A DNA stretch of 64,000 nucleotides from Nostoc sp. 106C (GTDB lineage Bacteria > Cyanobacteriota > Cyanobacteriia > Cyanobacteriales > Nostocaceae): assembly GCF_002154725.1 (NCBI RefSeq), contig NZ_MTAW01000075.1, positions 1 to 64,000 on the forward strand, in the 5' to 3' direction. Shown here piece after piece: positions 44,994-54,226 of the stretch. The notes under the pieces were generated by a model, which was given only the letters and a program-made list of their open reading frames with translations, had not been told where the DNA came from and ran no database searches. A program made the position numbers and the translations under genes. Numbering within the stretch: position 1 is the first letter of the stretch; every line of letters starts with the position of its first letter.

Positions 44994-47198
44994 TTAAACT
45001 GTTAAACTACATGATTGTTGTCGGATAGGTAGTTGAATTATAAATTCGGTTCCTTTACCAAGGGTAGAGAAACACTCTAATTTGCCACGATGTTTTTCAG
45101 TGATGATTTGATAGCTGATCGCCATGCCCATCCCTGTTCCCTTACCCACAGCTTTGGTAGTGAAGAAGGGATCGAATATTCGACTTTTCACTTGTTCCGA
45201 CATTCCCAATGCATTATCAGCGATCGCAATTTCTATCCACTGCGTATTGCTAACTGAGGTACAGATAGTAATTTGGCTGGGATTTTCTTTGTTTTCTTCA
45301 CAGGTGCGCCCTGCATTTACTTCGTCTAAGGCATCAATTGCATTCACCAGAATATTCATCAAAACTTGATTGAGTTGTCCAGGGTAGCATTCTACTTGAG
45401 GCAATTTGCCATAATCTCGAATTATTTCAATTGCTGGACGATCTGGTTTGTCTTTGAGACGGTATTGCAGAATTAATAGCGTACTTTCGATTCCTTCATG
45501 AATATCAACTGCTTTAAATTCCGCTTCATCCATACGCGAAAAGTTTCGCAGTGATAGCACAATGTTGCGAATCCGCTCAGTCCCCATTTTCATTGAAGAC
45601 AGCATCTTCTGTAAATCCTCAATCAAGAATTCTAGATCAATTTCATCTGCTAATGCTTGAATTTCTGGGTCATAACTAGAATGGCGTTTCTGGTAGAGGT
45701 AAATCATCTGTAGTAAATCTTGAGTGTATTGGTTCAGGTGGGTAATATTGCCATGAATAAAATTGACTGGATTGTTGATTTCATGTGCTACCCCTGCAAC
45801 TAGTTGCCCGAGACTAGACATTTTTTCACTCTGAAGTACTTGTGCTTGAGTGCGCTGCAACTCACTCAATGTGGTTTTGAGTTCGGCTGTACGTGCTTCC
45901 ACTCGGTCTTCTAGCTCTTCCTTACTGTTTTCTAGAGCAGTAAAGAATTCGCGCAATTGCCCTGCCATGTAATTAAAAGAGTGAGCAAGTGTGTCAAGTT
46001 CCTTAATATTGCTGACATCTACTACTTGGTCTAAGTTACCAGATGCCATTGCCTGGCTTGCTCGGTTTAATCGCACAATCGGGTATGCAATCCAACGAGA
46101 GGTGAAATACCCCATCAAAGTTGCCACAGTCAATGCCCCTAAACAGAGCATAATTGTGGTGCTAGTGTTGGCATCGATTTGTGCCATAAAAGTGCGTTCT
46201 GGCACACTCACCACTACTAGCCAATCTAGTCCATATTGGTCACGCCAAGGAGTAACATACACAAAATTTGGCTCTCCTTGCGATTTCAGTTGTAGTTTTT
46301 TAGGTTCGGTAATAGACTTAAACCCATTAAACTTTTGCCTTAGCTGTTGGGCAATGCTTTTAATTACCGGATCTGGACTGTCTGTGGCTTTCAACCGCTG
46401 AATTTCGTCTTTGACTATTGTAAAAGGTTGCTGAGTGCTAGAGTTGGCAATCAGCATACCACTGCGCTCTATAATAAAAACCTCTCCAGTGCGGGTAATA
46501 TCCAAACGCCTTAAAAACTCACTGAGTTTCAACAAATGGATATCTATTGCGACCATCCCCAACAATCGATTCTGTGCATCATAAATGGGACGACTCGCTG
46601 AAGCAGCGATATATGGATGATTGGGATAATTGAGGGTAATAATCTTTGACCAGATGGGTCTACCTGCTTTCACGGGTTCGGTGTACCAGGGTTCTTTAAA
46701 GTTGTCCCAATCAAGAATATCAATGACACGAGTGCGATTACCCTGGTTATCTGTAGCATAGGTATACCAATTTTTTGGCGGCTTGGAACCCCAATCATCA
46801 ATCGTGACAGTTTTACCATCGTAACGGGCAGCTCCTGTTCCCTCGCCAGTTGTTAGTCCGTAGCCGATGTATGACAAATCATACGCCTGCATTTGTTTCC
46901 AGAAATACTTGCTATTGGTTTTGCGATCGCGCACATCAAGTAATCCCATCGCAATCGCATCAGCATTAATCTGGTTCACCTTGTGGGGAATTGACAGATA
47001 GGAGTTCAGGTGTTGATCCACTGTACTGCTGGTTCGATCCATCAGCTGATCTGCTAGGTTGTCTACAGCTTTCTGTCCATTTTTAAATGATAAGTAGCCA
47101 ACCAAACTCACTGCTCCAAATATTTGTATCACAAATGGAACAATGAGAACTATCTGTAATGGGAAAGCTTTAATTTGCTTGGAGAAACGCTGCTTCAT
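44994..47198 (-). CDS. Sensor histidine kinase with Cache domain and HAMP
   Basis: 734 aa from the ATG at 47198 (a TTG four codons up is less likely). Membrane helix 1 at about 12-35, a double-Cache extracellular sensor about 36-345 (including MVAIDIHLLKLSEFLRRLD), membrane helix 2 at about 350-370, then HAMP to about 425 and a coiled coil. HisKA has GVAHEINNPVNFIHGNI; HATPase has NILVNAIDAL and FFTTKAVGKGTGMGMAIS. The G1 box reads DNALGM rather than DNGPGM; Asp and the second Gly are kept. It senses an external small molecule, unidentified. No response regulator gene is adjacent. Confidence 0.93.
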   Translation of the reverse strand: MKQRFSKQIKAFPLQIVLIVPFVIQIFGAVSLVGYLSFKNGQKAVDNLADQLMDRTSSTVDQHLNSYLSIPHKVNQINADAIAMGLLDVRDRKTNSKYFWKQMQAYDLSYIGYGLTTGEGTGAARYDGKTVTIDDWGSKPPKNWYTYATDNQGNRTRVIDILDWDNFKEPWYTEPVKAGRPIWSKIITLNYPNHPYIAASASRPIYDAQNRLLGMVAIDIHLLKLSEFLRRLDITRTGEVFIIERSGMLIANSSTQQPFTIVKDEIQRLKATDSPDPVIKSIAQQLRQKFNGFKSITEPKKLQLKSQGEPNFVYVTPWRDQYGLDWLVVVSVPERTFMAQIDANTSTTIMLCLGALTVATLMGYFTSRWIAYPIVRLNRASQAMASGNLDQVVDVSNIKELDTLAHSFNYMAGQLREFFTALENSKEELEDRVEARTAELKTTLSELQRTQAQVLQSEKMSSLGQLVAGVAHEINNPVNFIHGNITHLNQYTQDLLQMIYLYQKRHSSYDPEIQALADEIDLEFLIEDLQKMLSSMKMGTERIRNIVLSLRNFSRMDEAEFKAVDIHEGIESTLLILQYRLKDKPDRPAIEIIRDYGKLPQVECYPGQLNQVLMNILVNAIDALDEVNAGRTCEENKENPSQITICTSVSNTQWIEIAIADNALGMSEQVKSRIFDPFFTTKAVGKGTGMGMAISYQIITEKHRGKLECFSTLGKGTEFIIQLPIRQQSCSLTV

Positions 47199-48612
47199 TT
47201 TTAGGCTCAATTATTAAATTGCTTCACACATTTGCTGTCAGATACGAATTTATTTACAAACTCAATTCTTTAGGATGCAAAAACATTTATCTAAGAAAAA
47301 AATCTAATTTAGGCAATTATTTATGAAATTTCTGTATTGTGAAAAAGTTGTTTATTTGTTGTATTAACTAAGCTTTGGCTGTAGTCGTTTCTGAATGAAT
47401 TCGTCTTGATTAGAAACTTATGTTCAGAATATCTATAAAAAGTGAAGAAATTATGAGGATTGTTTCAAGTTTGATTTACAAAAATCCGCTAAAGTTGCAG
47501 TCTAGCCAATTCATCTAATCCGCTACAGGACTTACGCAAGGACTACGATTTTACGTCATTACGAGCGTTCGCTGAAAGCGTTCCCGCAGGGTAGCGAAGT
47601 AATCGCAAAGGCTTAGTTTTTCGTCACGAGTGCGCAAGTCCTAATTCATTAGGTGATTAATACTAAGCCAGCAAAAATTAACTGAATAATTAACTTATGC
47701 AGTATATATTACTTGCTAGATTTCACATACCCAAATAGCTAGAGCTAAAAGCTATATAACAGCTTATTTAATTATAAATTCAATAAATATTTATAGAATT
47801 TATTCAAATCTGATAGTATTTCTAATATTAATGATTTAATCAAATCTGTCAATTAAGTAATATAAATTTTAGTTTATTAAATAAAAACACATAATTTTTA
47901 TAAAATAATTTTATTTTTACAAACAATACTTATCAATGACTTCAGAAAATTTACTGAATTTTAGGCTGACAGCAGAAATTAGTCAATTGTCTTACTAGAA
48001 TTACTTAGTAATCAAATTTTTATACTTGACGCAGAAATTTACTGAAACCCCATTAAAAATGAGCTTACTGCTGCCGTTTTTATGTTTAATTTTACTGCTA
48101 AATAGCACTGAAACGCCTTTTTACGTGCTGTAAGCAAGATTGTTTAAATAATTATCAAAAGTATCTTGGCACTTTAATAAGAAGCTGAGATTTAGAGACG
48201 CAGCTAATAAGAATGGCTTTAGTAGTAAGCAAGGGAAGCTTTGCGATCGCATTGAGCCAACAGCATTCAAACGCCGAGCCAAGTTATATCCTTGCATAAC
48301 CAAACCACAACACGCTATCAAACCCCAGATGACTGTATAAAAATTTTAAGTAAATAACATTCTTCTCTTAGATACTATTTAGTTTCAACTCCAGTTTATA
48401 TTAATTACCTTTAAATATTTTTTACAATTTCAGCTTAATATTATAGTATTAGAAAACTAGTTTTGCTGATAATAAAAGGGGTGTAAGTCAACACTGTCAG
48501 CAGTTATAGCGTTGGTAGCTCGGTATTAATGAGCATGTCTCTATTGTGAAATTTGCAATAACAATTAGCATACTTTATTAAAAATTTTTAAATTATTATA
48601 GGTTGCAAGCAA
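47199..48612. other. Long AT-rich intergenic region, 1.4 kb
   Basis: From 47690 to 48060 the AT content is very high, with no gene. The 66-codon frame near 48121-48321 has no ribosome site or recognised similarity and is not called. A repeat element is at 47527-47642. The region should contain both promoters of the flanking divergent sensor genes. Confidence 0.45.
47527..47642. repeat. 116-bp element with AGGACTTACGCA inverted ends
   Basis: AGGACTTACGCA (47527-47538) and TGCGCAAGTCCT (47631-47642) are inverted with one mismatch. The interior holds CGTCATTACGAGCG...GCGAAGTAATCGC, related to the core repeat in the MITE copies. No clear target duplication. Similar GGACTTACGCA-ended repeats are widespread in cyanobacteria. 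Confidence 0.65.
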
Positions 48613-51273
48613 GTGGAACAAAAATTTGATCGAGTAGAGCAAAAGTATCGCAACATAATAGAACAAATCCCAGGTATTATTTATATCTTGCCGATTAATA
48701 GTAGTGGTACTGCTGAAGCAGCTTATATTAGCCCACAGATACAAGAATTATTGGGCATTCCTCTTGAAGATTGGCAGCCTAGTACTTTCAATAGTTGGTC
48801 GGATTATATTCATCCAAATGATCGCGAGCGTGTTTGGCAAGCTGTAAAAGCTACAATCTCGACTGGAGAGCCTTTGAACGTCGAGTATCGCATGATTACC
48901 CATAATGGCAGAACAATTTGGGTAAGAGACCAAGCCAATCTCGTTCTCGGTGTTGATGGACAAACACAGGCACTTGAGGGTTTATTATTTGATATCAGCA
49001 ATTATAAGGAGCTAGAAGAAGCGCTAAGGCAAAGTGAAGAACGCTATCGCTCAGTCGTAACAGCGATGGCAGAAGGCATTGTTTTACAAGATCGAAATGG
49101 TGCTATCTACGCCTTTAACTTAAGCGCTGAAAAAATTTTGGGTTTATCAGCGGAACAAATGATGGGTCGGACTTCTCTTGACCCCGATTGGCAAGCGATT
49201 CGTGAAGACGGTTCGCCCTTTTTAGGTGAGGAACACCCAGCAATTGTGACGCTGTTAACTGGTAAACCTTGCTTTGATGTGGTTATGGGAGTTTATAAAC
49301 CCGATGGTAGTTTAAGCTGGATTTCAATTAACTGCCAACCTTTGTTTCAATCTGGCGAGCTTCTTCCCTATGCAGTTTTAGCTTCTTTTGTTGATATTAC
49401 TGCACGTAAACAAGCAGAAGCAGCACTGCAAGAAAGCGAAGCGCGTTATCGTGCCATTGTTGAAGATCAAACGGAATTGATTACTCGAATTTTGCCAGAT
49501 GGAAGTATTAGCTTTGTTAATGAAGCTTTCTGTCGATTTTTTGGAATGAAGCGTGAAGAAATTATCGCTCAGAGCTACAAATCTGTTGTGTTTGAGGAAG
49601 ATCGCAAGCGTGTCGTTAGCCTCATAAATTCTATTAACTCAGAAAATCCCGTTGTTACTAGTGAAAATCGGGTTGTAGCTTGCCAAAAAGTGCGTTGGAC
49701 ACAGTGGATTAACCGAGGTATATTTGACGCTCGCGGTAACATTCTAGAAATTCAATCAGTGGGACGAGATATTACCGATGTCTACGACGAGCTTCGCTTA
49801 CGCAAGGAAGTTGAAGAAGCTTTGCGCTCAAGCCAAGAATTCTTGCAAAAGGTTGCTAATACCGTACCGCAGATTTTGTATCTATTTGACCTATTACAAG
49901 GAACAAGCATTTATCTTAACCAGCGAAGTGCAACAGTTTTAGGCTACTCTGTAGAAGAAATTTGTGGAGCCGATCCGCAGTGGTTATTAAATTGCTTTCA
50001 TCCCAACGACCAATACCTGTGCTATGACGTACCAAGCCGCTTCACCAAGCTTGGCGACAATGAAGTTCTTTCCACTGAATACCAATTCCGGCACAAAAAT
50101 GGCGAGTGGCGTTGGTTAAATACACGAGAAGTTATATTTGCTAGAGATGCTAACGGTGCTCCAATGCAGATACTAGGTTCAGTGGAAGATATTAGTACTC
50201 ACAAAACTGCCGAAGCTTTACTGCAACAACAGGCACAGCGCGAACGGCTAACTACTGAACTAACTCAACAGATCCATCAATCATTGAATTTAGACGAAGT
50301 TCTAAATACGACGGTAAACAGTATTCGGCAGTGTTTGCTTTCAGACTCCGTAGCTATTTACCAACTACAATCTGACGGTAGTGGCAATTTTGTAGCGCAG
50401 TCTGTGGGCGATCAATACCCCCAGATGTTAGAGCAGACAATGCACCCATTTTTGCTCAAAGAATATTTCAGCCATTATGTCCAAGGCTTACCTATAGTGC
50501 TGCATGATATTCAGCAGTCGGATTTTTCAGCTGATGATGTTGAGTATTTACAACGCTATCAGATCAAGGCTGCTATAGTAGTACCGATTTTGAATAGGGG
50601 TTATTTATGGGGTTTACTCATTGCTCACCAGTGTGCTACACCTCGTCACTGGCAAACGTTTGAAATTAATTTGTTACAACAATTGGCAAATCAGGTGGCG
50701 ACTGCTATTCATCAATCGGTACTTTACCAACAGACACAAGTTGCCAATGAAGAACTACAAAGATTAGCTACTCTAGATGGCTTAACTCAAATAGCTAATC
50801 GTCGTCGATTTGATGAGTATCTCGAAGCTCAGTGGAAGCAACATCAACGAGAGCAATTGCCCTTATCTTTGATTTTGTTTGATGTCGATTTTTTTAAAAC
50901 CTACAACGATACCTACGGTCATTTAGCAGGAGATGATTGTTTGCGGCAAATAGCAAATGCGCTTAAAACTGTTGTCCAGCGCCCAACCGATTTAGTTGCT
51001 CGTTACGGTGGGGAAGAATTTACTATAATCCTGCCTATTACAGAGGTGCAAGGAGCAATCCATGTCGCTCAACTTATTCGACAAGCAGTACGTAACTTGG
51101 CAATTCCTCATGCTCAGTCTAGTGTCTGTAACTATGTCACTGTAAGTCTAGGCATTGTTAGTATTGTGCCAAATCCAAAATTTTCTCCACCAGACCTGAT
51201 TGATGCAGCTGACAAAGCACTTTATACAGCTAAGAAGCAAGGGCGCGATCGCTTAGTATCTTTTTGTTTGTAA
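48613..51273 (+). CDS. Diguanylate cyclase with multiple PAS domains and GAF
   Basis: 886 aa, GTG start, soluble. Four PAS/PAC units (about 8-135, 140-270, 275-400, 405-530), with typical PAC ends such as LFDISNYKELEEALRQSEER and SVEDISTHKTAEALL. A GAF domain follows (about 545-705), then GGDEF (about 715-885) with active-site YGGEEF, so an active synthase is expected. RPTD lies five residues upstream of GGEEF and is an intact inhibitory I-site. It makes c-di-GMP in response to signals bound by PAS or GAF; the ligands are unknown. A counterpart EAL protein is encoded at 637-2898, far away. Confidence 0.94.
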   Translation: MEQKFDRVEQKYRNIIEQIPGIIYILPINSSGTAEAAYISPQIQELLGIPLEDWQPSTFNSWSDYIHPNDRERVWQAVKATISTGEPLNVEYRMITHNGRTIWVRDQANLVLGVDGQTQALEGLLFDISNYKELEEALRQSEERYRSVVTAMAEGIVLQDRNGAIYAFNLSAEKILGLSAEQMMGRTSLDPDWQAIREDGSPFLGEEHPAIVTLLTGKPCFDVVMGVYKPDGSLSWISINCQPLFQSGELLPYAVLASFVDITARKQAEAALQESEARYRAIVEDQTELITRILPDGSISFVNEAFCRFFGMKREEIIAQSYKSVVFEEDRKRVVSLINSINSENPVVTSENRVVACQKVRWTQWINRGIFDARGNILEIQSVGRDITDVYDELRLRKEVEEALRSSQEFLQKVANTVPQILYLFDLLQGTSIYLNQRSATVLGYSVEEICGADPQWLLNCFHPNDQYLCYDVPSRFTKLGDNEVLSTEYQFRHKNGEWRWLNTREVIFARDANGAPMQILGSVEDISTHKTAEALLQQQAQRERLTTELTQQIHQSLNLDEVLNTTVNSIRQCLLSDSVAIYQLQSDGSGNFVAQSVGDQYPQMLEQTMHPFLLKEYFSHYVQGLPIVLHDIQQSDFSADDVEYLQRYQIKAAIVVPILNRGYLWGLLIAHQCATPRHWQTFEINLLQQLANQVATAIHQSVLYQQTQVANEELQRLATLDGLTQIANRRRFDEYLEAQWKQHQREQLPLSLILFDVDFFKTYNDTYGHLAGDDCLRQIANALKTVVQRPTDLVARYGGEEFTIILPITEVQGAIHVAQLIRQAVRNLAIPHAQSSVCNYVTVSLGIVSIVPNPKFSPPDLIDAADKALYTAKKQGRDRLVSFCL

Positions 51274-51290
51274 TAGCTGGAGTTTACTCT

Positions 51291-51614
51291 GTGAGCACAA
51301 ATTCGCATCAGCCCCAAAAGTCCGATGTTCTTATAAGCAATGATTCTAAACTTCTAGCAAACGATGCAGTTTTAGGAGGGAGCATCCCACTTTTTTGAAC
51401 GTCATTGCGAGCGGAGCGAAGCAATCGCATGGACTCGTTCTTAGTTGAAGATTTTGTGATTGCTTCGTCGTTCCTCCTGGCAATGACAGTTATTCTCTAG
51501 TTGCAAAATAAAAACTGGGATGCACCCGTTTTAGGAGGGGTTGAAAGAGTTAAGCAATTGCAAACACAACAAGTAATGTGCACATTTTATTTGGAGTGGA
51601 GACAGCACCGTTGA
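51291..51614 (+). pseudogene. Small ORF remnant split by MITE copy 2
   Basis: GTG at 51291 opens a frame whose 29 codons end in DAVLGG at the insertion. After removal of the element and one target copy the same frame continues GGVERVKQLQTQQVMCTFYL and stops at 51614. The DAVLGG...VLGGVERVK pattern recalls the start of cyanobacterial HEAT-repeat proteins (from memory, moderate certainty), so this is probably the 5' scrap of a larger lost gene. It begins 17 bp after the diguanylate cyclase gene ends. Confidence 0.7.
51378..51527. mobile_element. MITE-like element, copy 2 (150 bp, 9-bp target duplication)
   Basis: Same inverted ends as copy 1 (23929-24146) and the same interior without the two extra blocks. 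GTTTTAGGA flanks it exactly on both sides (51369-51377 and 51528-51536). The shorter form is the simpler one and may be closer to the ancestral element. Confidence 0.92.
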
Positions 51615-51796
51615 AGTGTGGGGATGCTCCAGTAGTTCTGGTACTCAAGCAAAAACTTTTCAGCCATGCTCTTAATATCTACAAACAACAAATGAGATGA
51701 TTAATCTAAAAAAAGGTAAAAATAAAAATCAACTTTTTACTTTTACCTTTTAATTGTAGATATATTAGTTAATCTAAAAGTATTGTTTATGCAATT

Positions 51797-52183
51797 CTAG
51801 AGGGGTAATCCAGGTAATCCTTGTAAATTGCGATAGGCACTAACGCAAGCAGGGCAATCACAACCAAATAAGGCTATAGCTCCATTACTCTCTGCTTCAC
51901 TAAATTCTAGTTTGGCAGCATCGCTAGTTGTTGCTTGGTTTGATGCCACAACTTGTGTTGATTGAGCAGCAACAGCGTTATTATTTTTACTCCGGCGAAT
52001 ACAGACTAAAGGTGTGGGATAAGCACCGTGCGGAGAATGTACACATGCACGCCCATCAGCAGTATAAATGACTTCAGTTGAACGAAGAGCTGCATGAGCA
52101 GGGTGACCCATCATCACCATAGACAGCATAGATGTAAATACTGTAGGAGTGGAGAGCAAATGCAACAGAAATTTTTTGTTCAT
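51797..52183 (-). CDS. Small secreted hypothetical protein
   Basis: 128 aa from the ATG at 52183, which opens directly into a signal peptide (MNKKFLLHLLSTPTVFTSML...PAHA); AAAGG stands about eleven bases before. The mature protein has Cys residues in ACVHSPHGAY, LVCIRRS and a CDCPAC cluster near the C-terminus, suggesting disulfides or metal binding. It ends in LPGLPL. I recognise no family. Two TGTCA palindromes about 180-220 bp upstream are candidate operators for it. Confidence 0.72.
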   Translation of the reverse strand: MNKKFLLHLLSTPTVFTSMLSMVMMGHPAHAALRSTEVIYTADGRACVHSPHGAYPTPLVCIRRSKNNNAVAAQSTQVVASNQATTSDAAKLEFSEAESNGAIALFGCDCPACVSAYRNLQGLPGLPL

Positions 52184-52586
52184 ATCATCACTAACCTTTC
52201 TCAAGTAAGGAACACTAAACTAGTAAAGTTGTAGCATCTTTTTTAATGAATCTTTTACGTTTTTATCCAAGACTTGTACACATGGCTGTAAAACTTAAAA
52301 GATTAAGAAGAATTTTACCAGAAGCAATTTATCAAATATATATCTGTGGAAGTATACTCTAAATGACATTTATATGTCATTTATGTGTCATGAGTGACAC
52401 ATCTTGAAAAAAAGGAATTCAGGTAGAGCTATAGGCATTGGAAAAAGATAAGTTTTCATCAAATAATGGCTTCAATAGTGGAATTTCAAAGTATGAGAAG
52501 CTTATCCACCCCTAATTCCTTGCCGTTTGCAGTAAGAGTTGGAGGTGGGTTGAGTTTGATGGATAGGTAATTAGATAGACTTGATA
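52184..52586. other. Intergenic region upstream of the small secreted protein gene
   Basis: Non-coding. Contains the tandem palindromes at 52361-52402; otherwise AT-rich. Confidence 0.45.
52361..52402. promoter_or_regulatory. Two adjacent TGTCA palindromes, candidate operator pair
   Basis: AAATGACAT/ATGTCATTT (52361-52382, 4-nt spacer) and ATGTGTCA/TGACACAT (52383-52402, 4-nt spacer) are both perfect and abut one another. They give four TGTCA/TGACA half-sites at regular distance. This looks like a binding site for a dimeric repressor or activator acting on the small secreted protein gene on the minus strand. The regulator is unknown. Confidence 0.5.
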
Positions 52587-53654
52587 TTACAGCCAAGCTC
52601 GGTCATATTGAACCGGCCAGAGTTTTTCGTGTCCTAACTGTTTAGCAGCCAAATGCGGCCAGTAAGGATTGCGAAGTAATTCACGTCCCAACAATACTAT
52701 GTCAGCGCTTCCTGTACTAATAATTTGGTCGGCTTGTTCAGGAGATGTAATTAAGCCTACAGCTCCTGTATCAATATTCGCTTCCCGGCGGATGCGTTCG
52801 GCAAACTGAGTTTGATAACCTGGTTTAAGTGGGATGTTGATGCCCGGTATAATGCCACCAGAAGAGCAGTCAATCAAATCTACACCTAAAGACTTGAGTT
52901 TGTCACTTAAAGTAACACTTTGCTCGATGTCCCAACCCTTGTCTACCCAATCTGTAGAAGAGATACGTACAAATAATGGATGCGTTTCCGGCCAAACTTC
53001 TCGCACTCCTTGAACGACTTCCCTAAGCAACCGAGTACGGTTTTCAAAGCTACCACCATAATCATCTGTACGAGTGTTAGCAAGTGGTGAGAGAAACTGG
53101 TGCAGCAGGTAACCGTGAGCAGCATGGATTTCAATTACTTTGAACCCAGCCTTTAAAGAACGTTTGGCAGCTTGGACAAAAGCATCAGTAACTTGTCTAA
53201 TGCCTTCAACACTTAAAGCTTCTGGTATGGGAGCATCTTTGCTGAAAGCGATCGCACTACTGGACACTAATGGACGCCAACCCTCCTGAGTTTCATCTAA
53301 AAATTTTCCGCCCTTGCTCGGTTTGGCAGTGCTTGCTTTTCTACCTGCGTGAGCGAGTTGAATACCAGCAACAGCACCAAAGTTATGAATTAATTCCACA
53401 ATCTGGGCTAAATTCTCAATATGTTCATCTAACCAGATTCCCAAATCTTGGGGGCTAATGCGTCCTCGTGGCTCTACGGCTGCTGCTTCTGTTATTACTA
53501 AACCAGAACCGCCAACTGCACGAGAAACTAAATGAATTTTGTGCCAGTCATTAGCATAACCATTGGTACTCGAATATTGACACATTGGTGAAACGGCAAT
53601 ACGGTTGCGAAAGCTGACTTCACGAATACTGAATGGTTCAAACAGGTGTGCCAT
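52587..53654 (-). CDS. Old Yellow Enzyme family NADPH dehydrogenase (YqjM/NamA-like)
   Basis: 355 aa, FMN-binding TIM barrel. VSPMCQYSS with Cys25 is the YqjM-type flavin-tuning Cys. WHKIHLVSRAVGGSGLVITEA, GIQLAHAGRKAS, EIHAAHGYLLHQFLSPL (substrate-binding His residues) and DDYGGSFENRTR are family signatures. GRELLRNPYWP near the C-terminus binds FMN phosphate. It reduces activated C=C bonds of enones or similar electrophiles, often as a detoxification enzyme. Cytosolic. It is single-gene: neighbours are far away and unrelated. Confidence 0.95.
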   Translation of the reverse strand: MAHLFEPFSIREVSFRNRIAVSPMCQYSSTNGYANDWHKIHLVSRAVGGSGLVITEAAAVEPRGRISPQDLGIWLDEHIENLAQIVELIHNFGAVAGIQLAHAGRKASTAKPSKGGKFLDETQEGWRPLVSSSAIAFSKDAPIPEALSVEGIRQVTDAFVQAAKRSLKAGFKVIEIHAAHGYLLHQFLSPLANTRTDDYGGSFENRTRLLREVVQGVREVWPETHPLFVRISSTDWVDKGWDIEQSVTLSDKLKSLGVDLIDCSSGGIIPGINIPLKPGYQTQFAERIRREANIDTGAVGLITSPEQADQIISTGSADIVLLGRELLRNPYWPHLAAKQLGHEKLWPVQYDRAWL

Positions 53655-54226
53655 TGGTATTGATTCCTTCTCTTGCTAGGTAAAAGAAATTGGTGATGGA
53701 CTTACGCAGTAGATTTAGATTGCTGAAACATCTGTAGACGTTTTTCTAAACATTCATTAGGTAACTAAAGCAATATCATCTGAGATGATAAATACGATCG
53801 CACTGCTACACTCCGCATTTGTAACTACCAAGAAAAGAGCTAAGTACGCCACAGATAGAGTTAGTAATTATGTACGCCGTACTCCAACTGCTTTCGATAT
53901 TTGATACTAAGCTGGAGACGCGGATTTGGTTTGAGAAATCAGCAGTGTACATCCCTAATACTAAACTCATTCAATGAGTTTCATATATTCAAAGTATGAC
54001 AAAAGCTGAGAGAGCCAGACCAATAGATAGGGCAAATAAAATTGCTAAATATTGTAGAACAGCTAACCTGGCGAAGATGAAAATAAAAATTATCTAAATA
54101 TTATAGGAAAATCGCAAGCGATCGCCAAATTCAAACCGCGGGGTTCTGCTATTAGTATCACAATTCATCGCTTGGAAGTAGAAGTTTTAACACTTTCTTT
54201 TTGTTGACAATATTGCTAAAGAGAAC
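53655..54226. other. Intergenic region, about 570 bp
   Basis: No supported gene. A lone GGACTTACGCA near 53699 matches one end of the 47527 element, without its partner. A short AAACTCAT...ATGAGTTT palindrome lies at about 53963-53981. Confidence 0.4.

Noticed and set aside
48121-48321. 66-codon open frame on the minus strand
   Set aside because: No ribosome site, no recognised similarity, in a long AT-rich intergenic region; composition does not look protein-like.
53697-53710. Lone GGACTTACGCA matching one end of the 47527 element
   Set aside because: No inverted partner within 300 bp, so not called as an element.
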